NCBI GenBank assembly: GCA_028641055.1
Contig: CM054058.1
Location: 89,229,927-89,293,926, forward strand
Reading direction: 5' to 3'
DNA: 64,000 nt
Source of the DNA: Alopecurus myosuroides
Lineage: Eukaryota > Streptophyta > Magnoliopsida > Poales > Poaceae
The position numbers and the translations under genes are program-made. The notes beneath the pieces were generated by a model that saw nothing but the letters and a program-made list of their open reading frames with translations, searched no databases and was not told where the DNA came from. Below, piece after piece: positions 22,732-31,742 of the stretch. The first letter of the stretch is position 1; each line of letters starts with the position of its first letter.

Positions 22732-23781
22732 ATGTCCCGCTGGTTCTCGAACTCCGGCAAGCGCCCAAGGAACGACGACGGAGGCTCGTCGAGCGGCGCA
22801 GGCCGCATCCCGCCCCCGCCGGCGGAGGCCTTCGGCTACGGCCCTGGAGGTGTCCGCCTCGGCGGGGTGCCACGCGTCCCCGCGCCACCACCGGCTGCAC
22901 GCCCGCCGCCCCGCGCCGCGCCCCCGGGCAAGCGGTTACGCCGGTACGTCCGGGTGGACGAGGCGGAGTGGCACTGGAACAATGCCACTCCGGTGTTCTA
23001 CAACGACGTGCACCTCCCGGACGGCTGGCACCTGAATCCCCAGCGGATCCCAGTGCCGCCGGCCCCGACCGGCGCGGCGCTGCTCGAGGAGATCGAGCGC
23101 CGCCGCGAGCTCCTGCCGGCCCCCGTCCGCAGGGAGCGGATGTACGCGCGCGGCTCCCCCTACTGGGCCGCCTGGCTCGAGCAGGAGCACGAGCAGCGCC
23201 GCCGCTCCTTCATCCCCGCCCCCCTCGAGACCAACGTGGACGACTACCCCCCGCCAGCGCCCGGCCGGGAGAGGGAGCTATGGCTCCTCGTGGACGAGCC
23301 GGAGGACTTCTCCGGGGAGCAGGACCCCGAGCTCCGGGCCCAACTGGAGGAGGCCTGCGAGCGCTCCCGCCGCTCCCTCGTCGACGACGAGATCAAGAGG
23401 TGGGAGCGTGTCGTGGCCGCCGCCGCCGCCGACGCCGCTGCCATGCCACCGCCGCCGCCACCCCCTAACGAGCCTGCCATCCCCTGGTGGCAGGCCATGA
23501 ACGCCGAGCTGGAGGCGTCCGAGGACATGCCGGAGCCGCAGCCGCTCCCACCAGGCCTGGAGTATGGCATGACCTGGGCCTGGACCGGCGGCGTTTGGGC
23601 GCCGGGGTCGCCGGAGCAGGAGGAGGAGCTGCCCCCGCCGCCGCCGCTGCCACAGGAGGTACTGCCCCCGCCGCCGCCGTACGCGCCCCCGATGCCCCCC
23701 CCGGCGAGCCCGGCCCAGCCGCCTGCCCACCTGTGGCAGCCACCCGCGTATGTACACCTCTCCGACGACGAGGAGGACTAG
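22732..23781 (+). CDS. Proline-rich GC-rich cargo ORF of CACTA-3
   Basis: Uninterrupted 349-residue frame from ATG 22732 (MSRWFSNSGKRPRNDDG), which sits in a near-perfect plant/animal Kozak context, GCCGCCACCATGT. GC content is very high, as in many grass genes. The N-terminus is basic, and the middle holds RYVRVDEAEWHW and LPDGWHLNPQRIPVPP. A Glu/Arg-rich helix-like part follows (EEIERRRELLPAPVRRERM), then long proline runs, and the end is acidic (SDDEED). No enzyme motif is visible and I do not recognise a family. It is on the opposite strand to the TNP2 of the same element and could be a captured host sequence or a standard CACTA passenger. The upstream 22160-22731 is GC-rich leader with GCCCACTGGCC-type direct repeats. 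Confidence 0.6.
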   Translation: MSRWFSNSGKRPRNDDGGSSSGAGRIPPPPAEAFGYGPGGVRLGGVPRVPAPPPAARPPPRAAPPGKRLRRYVRVDEAEWHWNNATPVFYNDVHLPDGWHLNPQRIPVPPAPTGAALLEEIERRRELLPAPVRRERMYARGSPYWAAWLEQEHEQRRRSFIPAPLETNVDDYPPPAPGRERELWLLVDEPEDFSGEQDPELRAQLEEACERSRRSLVDDEIKRWERVVAAAAADAAAMPPPPPPPNEPAIPWWQAMNAELEASEDMPEPQPLPPGLEYGMTWAWTGGVWAPGSPEQEEELPPPPPLPQEVLPPPPPYAPPMPPPASPAQPPAHLWQPPAYVHLSDDEED

Positions 23782-24932
23782 GTCGCCGCCGCCCCTAGCT
23801 AGCTACCCCCCCAAGAAACGGCCGGCCCGCCTGTGGCCGCGCCGCCGCCCCTTATGCAAGTACGGCCAGCCGCCTGTGGCCGCGCCGCCCCTATGTAAGC
23901 AAGGCCCCTGGCCCTATTTTAATATAACTTGTGTTCCCCTAATCTACTGTGCCCCTAGTCCATCCCCGCCGGCGTTCCGCCGGCGAATCTGTCCACTCGT
24001 TCCCGCCGCCGGCAGGGCTTCGCCCAGCCATATCCACTCGTGCCCGCCCCCTGGGGTGTCCGCTCGGCCTGGAGAGAGGGCCGCGCTTTTTTATACACTT
24101 GGGCCTTTAGTCCCGGCCCGTGCCACCAACCGGGACTAGAGCCCTTTGGTCCCGGTTGGTACCACGGCCCGGGACCAAAAACAAATTTCGAATTTCGGTG
24201 GCACCTCTGCGCGCCCAAAATTTTTTAGCGCCAAAATTTGAAAAGTGTTAAGTTTGCACATTAACAACTTTTATATACTTCCAAATTTGACAAAAATTCC
24301 AACATGAAAAATGCTAGAATTTGCAAAACTAATTTAAATCCATTTTTCGTTCAACTAAATAATTATTCTAACTATTGAAACTATTAATTATTTTTTCATT
24401 TGTATATAATTTGAATATAAATTATGGAAATTATGGATGTAGCCTATTTCTTGAGCAGCTGCACAGAAGTGCTTAGAATCCACAAACTCCGGCTCTGTGT
24501 CATACAAATTTCTGGAAATTTCCACCCATACACTTTTTGGAGCTAGGGCCTCATTTTCATAGTAGAAGTAGGGTGGCTTGTTCATCCTCTAGAGTCGATG
24601 TCAGTCCTGGCTGCTTGTCCATCCTCTACAGTCTGCTCTGCTCTGCTCTACTGCTCCTTGCGGCTCAGGTTGGTAACGGTCCATGTTTGCGTATGCTTTG
24701 TGAACTTATGGTTTGATTTGAGAATTTCAAAACTTTGATTTGATAATCTTTTGGCCGGAAGCACCTAGCAATATCTTTTAAACCTTGTTTCTCTCCCTAT
24801 GCTATTTGTACTTCTCATCGGCTCTAATGTTTCTCTACCTGATTCTACTTCTCCTCTGCCTAGTTTACAGATGTTTGCTCTTTTCTGTAGATGTTTCTAC
24901 ACTGTAAAATGGGCATGTCCCAGTAGTGGTGA
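23782..24932. other. Non-coding interior of CACTA-3
   Basis: Contains an internal block of subterminal-type inverted repeats at about 24105-24180 (GGTCCCGGTTGG / CCGGGACTAG), an AT-rich stretch 24220-24460, and no supported gene. Confidence 0.6.
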
Positions 24933-24984
24933 TCAGCGCCTTGTCTGCATGTTTCTACACTGTAAAATGGGCATGTCCCAGTAG
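24891..24984. repeat. 36-bp direct repeat at the broken 3' end of the CACTA-3 transposase
   Basis: Two identical 36-bp units, 24891-24926 and 24949-24984, both containing CTACACTGTAAAATGGGC. The second lies next to the point where TNP2 homology is lost. Confidence 0.85.
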
Positions 24985-26905
24985 AAACTGTAAAGGACTT
25001 CAAAGAATATTTCCTTCTCTGCTTTAGTAAGAGCGTAGCTGCTTAAGGAATGGCGCCCTGTATCTGTGTGCTTGTTGCTTGGGTCTTTCATACGTTGCTG
25101 GTCCTCCCGTGCTTCAGGCGTATCTTTTGACTTCCCATACACGCCCAGGAAGCATAGCAGATTGACACATAGATTCTTTGTCACGTGCATCACGTCGATC
25201 GAAGACCGGACATCTAAAACTTTCCAATAGGGTAGCTCCCAAAATATAGATTTCTTCTTCCACATGGGTGCCCGCTTATCAGGGCCGTACGGAACTGGTT
25301 GGCTGCCAGCAGCCTTACCAAAGATTACTTCTAGGTCCTTGACCATATCGAATATATCATTACCACTACGGAGCTCAGGCTTCTTTCGGTTATCTGCCTC
25401 ACCTCTGAAATGCTTCCCTCCTTTTTTCCTTAAGGGATGCTTGATCGGAAGAAATCTACGATGCCCCAGGTATACAACCTTTTTACATTTATCCAAAAAA
25501 ACACTGTCAGTCTTATCTAAACAGTGTGTGCATGCATTGTATCCCTTGTTTGTATGACCGGAAATGTTACTAAGAGCTGGCCAATCATTGATGGTCACGA
25601 AAAGCAACGCCCGTAGGTCAAATGGCTTTTGTTCGTCCTCATCCCACACACGTACACCTGGTTTGCCCCACAGTTCTAAGAGTTCTTCCACTAATGGCCT
25701 TAGATACACATCAATGTCGTTGCCAGGTTGCCTCGGGCCTTGGATGAGAACTGGCATCATAATGAACTTGCGCTTCATGCACAACCAAGGAGGAAGGTTG
25801 TACATACATAGAGTTACAGGCCAAGTGCTATGACTGGAGCTCTGCTCCCCAAAAGGATTAAAGCCATCTGTACTTAGACCAAACCATAAGTTTCTCGCCT
25901 CTCCTGCAAAGTCTGGAAAGTCTCTCTCGATCTTTCTCCACTGCGATCCATCGGCGGGGTGCCTCAACTTTCCATCTTTCTTACGGTCTTCTTTGTGCCA
26001 TCGCAACAACCTAGCATGCTCTTTGTTTCTAAACAGACGTTTCAGCCGTGGTATTATAGGAGCATACCACATCACCTTAGCAGGAACCCTCTTACGGGGG
26101 GGGCTCGCCGTCAACATCACCAGGATCATCTGCTCTGATCTTATACCGCAGTGCAGTGCATATCGGACATTCATCCAAATTCTCGTACTTCTCACCGCGG
26201 AAGAGAATGCAGTCATTAATGCATGCATGTATCTTCTGCACATCTAATCCTAGAGGGCAGAGAGCTTTCTTTTCTTCGTACGTACTCTCAGGCAATTCGT
26301 TATCCTTTGGAAGTTTTGGCTTCATTAGTTGAAGTAAAGTCTCAAATGCCTTGTCAGTCACACCGTTTTGTGCCTTCCATTTCAGCAACTCTAGTGTGGT
26401 ACCGAGCTTTGTGCTACCATCTTCGCAATTTGGGTATAAAATTTTTTTGTGATCCTGTAACATGTTGTCCAGTTTCAACCTCTCCAATCTATTTTCACAG
26501 TCTTCCCTTGCATCAGCAATAACTCGGCCAAGATCATCATCGGGCTTTTCTGATGCCTGTTCTTGATCACCTCCTTCTTCTGCATTCTCTTCCATTGCAG
26601 TATCGTCGTATTCAGGGAACAAAGGATCTTCTTCTTCTTCTTCATCGTCTTCCATCACAACCCCTCTTTCTCCATGCTTGGTCCAGCAATTATAGCTGGG
26701 CATGAAACCTCTCCGAAGTAGATGGCCGTGAAGGATTCTTTCGGAAGAATGTTCTCTGACGTTCCGACAATCAACACATGGGCAACACATGAAGCCATTA
26801 TCTTTGTTCGCCTGAGCTACAGCAAGAAATGCTTCAGGCCTGCCATATACTCGGAGGTGCGTCGGTCACCGTACATCCATCGCTGCCGTGCATCCATCTG
26901 CATCA
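24937..26905 (-). pseudogene. CACTA-3 TNP2 transposase, truncated and frameshifted
   Basis: Minus strand. The transposase-associated N-terminal domain begins near 26898 (MQMDARQRWMYGDRR), with CPCVDCRN and HLLRRGFMPSY. Then comes KIHACINDCILF with the CPIC zinc-like pair, a frameshift near 26097, and the TNP2 core (RHPADGSQWRKI, LSTDGFNPFGEQSS, PPWLCMKRKFIM, CTHC, YLGHRRFLP, DVMHVTKNLCVN). Homology stops after EKEIFFEVL near 24998, and the last residues come from unrelated sequence. DUF4218 and DUF4216 are missing. Another frameshift lies near 26815. It cannot make an active transposase. Confidence 0.88.
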
Positions 26906-27189
26906 TATAATTAAGTTTATCAAAATACATATTAATACAGAGATAACCACAGTACATCGACAAATAATACTTTTTTATGTATCAGTTACAGATGAAAAAG
27001 ATAATTTGTTAACCTCGGTCGAAGAAACCATTTTCAGTGAGCTTGTGTGCGTCTCGGGAATTTCGTCGAACACCTCGTGTGCATAGTAAAAAAAAAACAG
27101 CAACACCACACTCTCTCACACCTCCAAGCAAAAAAAAAGATGGAAGGAGGAGGGGGGGGGCTGGGGCAGTATATATAGGGGAAGGGGGC

Positions 27190-27430
27190 ATTGGTCCCGG
27201 TTCGTGGACTGAACCGGGACAACAGGTCATGCGCGTGCCACGTGGCCTGTGGCTAGGCATTGGTCCCGGTCCGTGGCACGAGCCGGGACGGATATGCCCC
27301 CACGAACCGGGACCAATGCGCCCAGGCGATTCCTGTTGCCCCGGGCGCACGAACCGGGACCAATGCAGGGCATTTGTCCCGGATTTGGTTGCAACCGGGA
27401 CAGCTGCCCCCCGGCCCCCTGGACGAGAGG
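27190..27430. repeat. CACTA-3 right subterminal repeats
   Basis: Repeated GGTCCCGGTTCGTG and GAACCGGGACCAATG in both orientations, the right-hand counterpart of 21967-22160. Confidence 0.85.
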
Positions 27431-27447
27431 GGTTGTTTCCACTAGTG

Positions 27448-27529
27448 GTGCCCCGGTACTAAGGAGCTCCCAGTGCCAGCCTGGCGGGGCCCAGTCCCGG
27501 ACATCGCCCGGCGGGTCCAACATAGACAT
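27448..27529 (-). pseudogene. CACTA-2 cargo ORF of unknown function, N-terminal part
   Basis: Starts at ATG 27529 (MSMLDPPGDVRDW) on the minus strand and is cut after ELLSTG by CACTA-3. The rest is at 21608-21955. Pro/Trp-rich; not recognised. Confidence 0.6.
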
Positions 27530-27659
27530 GAACTAAAAACATGCCCGGACTGAGTAAATATTCCATAATTAAGTAAAATACCTTAGTGTTTCTAACTTAG
27601 TAAAAAATAGTAAATTGAGAAATATAACATAAATAATTAAGATGAAAGTTAAACAGGAA

Positions 27660-28015
27660 CAAGATGGTAACTTAGTGAAATTTTTTTAACTTACTGAAAT
27701 TATTCTAACTTTCTGAAATTTTCTAACACTAACGACTTAGTGAAATTTTCTAACACACTAACTTCTAACACAAAAATTCTAACACTAAACAAAATTGTAA
27801 AAACAAATTAAAGCACTAAAAAAAATCTAACACTAACTCTAAAAATTTCTAACACTAAATTCTAACACTAACACTAACTCTAAAAAAATCTAACACTAAC
27901 TCTAAAAATTTCTAACACTAACACTAACTCTAAAAATTTCTAACACTAACACTAAAAATTCTAACACTAACTCTAAAAATTCTAACACTAAACAAAATTG
28001 TAAAAACAGAAATAA
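27660..28015. repeat. TCTAACACTAAC minisatellite
   Basis: Many short imperfect copies of TTCTAACACTAAC and CTCTAAAAATT. It lies upstream (minus strand) of the cargo ORF starting at 27529. Confidence 0.8.
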
Positions 28016-28049
28016 AACTTACCTACGCGCGTACAGAGGGCGGCGGGGT

Positions 28050-28330
28050 GACGGCGAGGGGCGAGAGGCGATCGACGGGGCGGAGGCGGGGCGGCGGAGG
28101 CGGAGGCGGGACGGAGGCGGGGCGGCGGAGGCGGAGGCGGCGGAGGCGGAGGCGGCGGAGGCGGAGGCGGGGCGACGGAGGCGGACGGCGACGGCGCGAC
28201 GGAGGCGGGGCCGCGGGGGATCGACGGCGACGGAGGCAGAGGGCAGCGGCGGCGACGGCGACGGAGGCAGAGGCGGACGGAGGCGCGACGGACGGAGGCG
28301 AGGCGGACGGAGGCGCGGCCGGAGCAGGGC
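28050..28330. repeat. GGAGGC-type GC-rich simple repeat
   Basis: Repeated GGCGGAGGCGGAGGCG hexamers. The ORFs read through it on both strands are low-complexity artefacts. It sits between the minisatellite and the ACCGGTT block. Confidence 0.85.
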
Positions 28331-28406
28331 TTCGCCGTACGTGCTAGGAGAGAAGACGCGCGAATGAAAATGAGCAAAATTTTCACAAGTTCTCGAGATA
28401 TCGCCC

Positions 28407-28575
28407 CACTACTGGCCTTTAGCACCGGTTTGTGTTAACAACCGGTGCGAAAGGGGCTTTAGAACCGGTTGTTAACACAAACCGGTGCTAAAGGTCTGTA
28501 CTTGGGGCCACATTCAGACTGCGCGCCCTGTACAGACCTTTAGCACCGGTTTGTGTTAACAACCGGTGCTAAAGG
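28407..28575. repeat. Internal subterminal-type repeat block in CACTA-2
   Basis: Starts CACTACTGGCC and has three inverted pairs of TTTAGCACCGGTT ... AACCGGTGCTAAA. It looks like the end of a CACTA element, but I found no matching right end, so it is listed as a repeat. Confidence 0.7.
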
Positions 28576-28719
28576 GTCTCTGTACAAATTGCTCGCCTCC
28601 CGCGCGCGGCGGTTTTATTGCTACAGTTCCCGATCGCGAGTCTCTCTGTTTCTCTGTATTCTCTCTTCTTCCTCTGTCTTCTCTTCTTCCTCTCTTGATC
28701 TTCCTCCACCAAGCACACC

Positions 28720-29418
28720 ATGGCTGAAGTTTGGGAGATATACCGTGGTCGCACGCCATGCGGCAAGCAAATCGAGGTGTGCTACACCAACAGTTGCGAG
28801 AGGCTCCCCGGTCCTCTTGCGCATTTGACCAATCTCTATTTCTCCTCTCCCAATGAACACCGGTTCTTCGGGCTTGATCTGGAGTATACGGCGGATAAAC
28901 GGGATGTTGCCGTCATCCAGATTGCGTTCAAGGAGGCCGTTTTGGTCTTCCAATGGTCAAGGTAACGCACACGTACAATCTTGCATCTTCTATTTGTTTG
29001 TTGCATGTGAAGAATACATGTGCTGCAACATATCTAACACGTATCAAATTTTTGTTGTTGCAGTAGTTCAAAGCATTCTCCGGCACTTGTTGATTTTCTT
29101 GTCAACAAGGGATATGACTTTTGCAGCGTTGACATCACTCAAGACCGTCCGAAGTTGATGCGCTTGGGTATTGTGATACCTGAAGATCACTACATTAATC
29201 TTTAGGATCTTATCCATTTGAACGGGGCAAAGACCGGGATGGCTCGCATGGCAACTGCCTTCATCCACGAGGGCTACGAAACCATGAAGTCTGGTTTCCC
29301 CTCGAGGAATCACTGGTATTGGGAGAAGACCCCACTGGACTTGACGAACGTCAAGTATGCAGCCATAGATGCATACGTCTCCTACGAGTTGTTCCGCATC
29401 TACTCGACGGAGCCATAG
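28720..29418 (+). pseudogene. Werner-type DEDDy 3'-5' exonuclease domain gene, one internal stop
   Basis: Two exons, 28720-28961 and 29064-29418, with a GT-AG intron. The predicted product is about 198 residues, a single exonuclease domain. Visible motifs are FFGLDLEY (Exo I, Asp53 and Glu55), SVDITQDRPKL (Exo II, Asp108) and VKYAAIDAY (Exo III, Tyr179 and Asp183). All catalytic residues of the DEDDy class are therefore present. Plant WRN-like exonucleases remove nucleotides from DNA 3' ends. The only defect is TAG at 29203-29205, in INL*DLIHL, most simply CAG-to-TAG; editing or an alternative splice could also explain it. The gene lies in CACTA-2, opposite to the transposase, between an ACCGGTT repeat block and an array of CCCAGGCGC repeats. 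Its start follows a CT-rich leader (28640-28719). Confidence 0.82.
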
Positions 29419-30078
29419 ATGTATGCGTTCGATATATATGCATGTAATGGATATCTTAGTATGTAATTAATGGATATCTTAGTATTGTGAGACTTATGTT
29501 TGTGTTATGTGTGATCGTAAGACTCTATGTTATGAATGTGATATGATTGTGTTCTAAAATCAGAAACAAAGATATAAAATGTGGTGTAGAATGGGAAAAA
29601 TTTGATCACTTACCCCAGGCGCATTTGTACACTGTGCGCCTGCGGTAGTACTCTTATCCCAGGCGCATTTGTACACTGTGCGCCTGCGGTAGTACTCTTA
29701 TCCCAGGCGCATTCTTCCATGGTGCGCCTGCGGTAAAGTTACCCCAGGCGCATACTGAAGTTTATGCGCCTGTGTTAAGTTAGGGTGGGTAATGAGTAAG
29801 GCAACGAGAAGTGAGAGCGCAAGTGATACATCGAGCATATATATCGTGGATATATATATATAGATTGATTTAGCGAGATACCATACATGTAGATTTTTCT
29901 TCTTTTATTTTTCTTTTTTGTTTCACTTCCCTGTTTTCTTTTACATTGATTTATAAAACATGGAAAACATGGAAAACAGAAGGTTACTTTTATTAAAAAC
30001 AGAAAACAGACGCGCTAGCACGCCGCAGTGTCGCCAGAATACAAATTCTTTTATTAAAAAAGAGAAAAAAGACGAACA
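29419..30078. other. Spacer downstream of the exonuclease gene
   Basis: AT-rich apart from the repeat array at 29610-29780. No gene seen. Confidence 0.6.
29610..29780. repeat. CCCAGGCGCA / TGCGCCTGCGGTA repeat array inside CACTA-2
   Basis: Four hairpin-like units, each CCCAGGCGCAT ... TGCGCCTGCGGTA. This is the subterminal motif of the CACTA-1 family, not of CACTA-2, and it has no TIR beside it. Confidence 0.8.
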
Positions 30079-30729
30079 CTACTCCTCGTCGTCGTCGTCG
30101 GGGAACTCGTCGCTGACCTCCTCCGGGTCATCGTCGTTGTCGAACTCGTCGGTGACCTCCTCGTCGTCGTCGGAGGTGCATGATGGTATGTCCGAGACAG
30201 GCCCCCACCTCGGATCGTCGGAGGCCCAGACTTCGCCGGCGTTGTCGGCCCGACGAAGCTCTTGCAGCGCATTCGTCCTCGCCTCCCGAGCGGCATCTAA
30301 CGCGAGGTGGCGTTCGAGGCGGCGCTCCGCCCGCTCAGCCGCGCGGGTCTGCCAGAGCTCCTCGTCGGCGCTCTCCTCCCCCGGGTTGTTCCGGTAATAC
30401 TCGCGGACGACGCGGTCTTCCATGGCGTCGACTAGGCCCTGAAACGCGCGGTGGCGGAGGTGGAGGTGGTCGGCGGCAGTGACGATCTGCGGCTTTGGAG
30501 CCCTGGCCTCCGCTTCCCAGACGGTGTGGCAGTCGTGGAAGTTCATCAGCGACCGCGGGCGGTTGAGGCGCCAGGCCGCCGCGTCCCAAGCGCGGGCGGC
30601 CTCCGCCGCCGTCTCAAAGGAGCCGAGGGGTATGCGGTCGTCCCCCCAGCGGATATCTGCGCTGAACATTCCGTTCTGCCGTGCTCGGACGCCGCGGAAG
30701 CCGGTGGTGCTGTTTCTCCTCGGAGGCAT
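30079..30729 (-). CDS. AP2/ERF-domain protein carried by CACTA-2
   Basis: Intact 216-residue ORF from ATG 30729 (MPPRRNSTTGFRGVR) to TAG at 30079. Residues about 8-62 form a single AP2/ERF DNA-binding domain: GFRGVRARQNGMFSADIRW, then PLGSFETAAEAARAWDAAAW, then MNFHD. The remainder is an Arg/Glu-rich helix-like region (RAAERAERRLERHL) and a strongly acidic tail (DDDEE runs), which could act as an activation domain. AP2/ERF proteins normally bind GC-box type sites in nuclear promoters. It is GC-rich, lies on the same strand as the transposase, and its 5' side carries an ACCGGTACTAAAGG repeat unit (30940-30955). Whether it regulates the element or the host is unknown. Confidence 0.85.
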   Translation of the reverse strand: MPPRRNSTTGFRGVRARQNGMFSADIRWGDDRIPLGSFETAAEAARAWDAAAWRLNRPRSLMNFHDCHTVWEAEARAPKPQIVTAADHLHLRHRAFQGLVDAMEDRVVREYYRNNPGEESADEELWQTRAAERAERRLERHLALDAAREARTNALQELRRADNAGEVWASDDPRWGPVSDIPSCTSDDDEEVTDEFDNDDDPEEVSDEFPDDDDEE

Positions 30730-30829
30730 TGTGGAAGCGCGACGGTGCGTGGAGAGGAGTGGGCGCGTGGAGAGGAGAAGACGCGCTCGAGGCGCGACAG
30801 TTTATACCGCGCCCTCCTGGCCACGCGTC

Positions 30830-30925
30830 ACAACTCCCGCGCCACACGTGAACTCCCGCGCCACGCGTGAACTCCCGCGCCACACGTCAACTCCTGCGCC
30901 ACGCGTCAACTCCCGCGCCAGTTGT
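30830..30925. repeat. Short direct repeats upstream of the AP2/ERF ORF
   Basis: About five copies of AACTCCCGCGCCACGCGT-like units, spaced about 19 bp, in the promoter side of the AP2 ORF. Confidence 0.8.
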
Positions 30926-30993
30926 TAACGTCAACCGGTACTAAAGGCCTGTACAGGGGGGCGCACATTTCTTTTCTTCTTCTTTCTGTTTCC

Positions 30994-31460
30994 AAAGGGG
31001 GGTGTAGAACAAAATAAACGGTATCGCCGTCATACAGCCCAACCGTGGCTAGCTACTGGGTGCATATATCCATACCAAATGCACGGCTGGACGTATGACG
31101 GCGAATCCGGATGTTTTGTATTTGCTCGATGAACTGAATATATGATGTATCAAACCTTAAAGGGGGTGTAGAACAAAACAGACGGTATCGCCGTCATACA
31201 GCCCAACCGTGGCTACTGGGTGCATATATGCATACCAAATGCACGGCTGGACGTATGACGACGAATCCGGATGTTTTGTATTTGCTCGATGAACTGAATA
31301 TATGATGTATCAAACCTTAAAGGGGGGTGTAGAACAAAACAATCGGTATCACCAGCATACAACCCTGCAGTGGCTACTGAGTGCATATATGCATACCAAA
31401 TGCACAGCAGGGCGTATGCTGGCGAATCCGGATGTTTTGTATTTGGGAGATGAACTGAAC
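30994..31460. repeat. Three tandem ~160-bp units, each with a long hairpin
   Basis: Units 30994-31158, 31159-31318 and 31319-about 31460. Each has two arms that pair: 31025-31049 with 31081-31103, 31189-31213 with 31241-31263, and 31350-31374 with 31402-31424. Units 1 and 2 use CGCCGTCATAC with GTATGACGGCG. Unit 3 uses CACCAGCATAC with GTATGCTGGCG, so both arms changed together. No ORF is associated. Confidence 0.85.
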
Positions 31461-31519
31461 GGTGTATGAAGCTGGGCTATATATAGGGTCCTCTGGCTCA
31501 CAAAGTGTTGAGCTAGGGT

Positions 31520-31670
31520 TTTGATCCAACGGTTAAGAAACATCTCATCCAACGGCTCACAACAGCTAGAAAGAAACACACCGTAGCCCTGATCGTACGG
31601 CTCACAAACAGCTGGAAAGAAACACACCCCGGATCCAACGGCTCACAAGCGGTTGAAAGAAACACACGAT
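31520..31670. repeat. Tandem ~55-bp repeats
   Basis: Three to four units of GATCCAACGGCTCACAA followed by CAGCTGGAAAGAAACACAC. A subterminal-type pair (GTCCGGTTGG ... CCAACCGGGAC) follows at 31719-31742, just past the transposase stop. Confidence 0.75.
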
Positions 31671-31742
31671 CCGTGTGATTCTATCTGATTGGTCCAAACG
31701 AAACCCTAACCCATTAAGTCCGGTTGGTGTACCCAACCGGGA

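Larger units (their letters stand above)
21956..27447 (-). mobile_element. CACTA-3: defective En/Spm element nested in CACTA-2
   Basis: Ends CACTAGTGGAAACAGGG at left and, on the minus strand, CACTAGTGGAAACAACC at right, with GTG duplicated on both sides (21953-21955 and 27448-27450). Removing it with one GTG joins STG and ARGLVRN of the cargo ORF in frame. It carries a truncated TNP2 (minus) and one intact proline-rich ORF (plus). Confidence 0.93.

Noticed and set aside
24910..24930. CCCAGTAGTG-GTG as a CACTA right end
   Set aside because: It is part of a 36-bp direct repeat in the interior of CACTA-3 and has no subterminal repeats beside it.
28048..28425. Pro/Ser- or Arg/Gly-rich ORFs on both strands
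   Set aside because: Produced by the GGAGGC simple repeat, which is open in several frames.
28407..28430. CACTACTGGCC as the left terminus of a further nested CACTA element
   Set aside because: No matching inverted terminus or 3-bp duplication could be found to its right, so I list it only as an internal repeat block.
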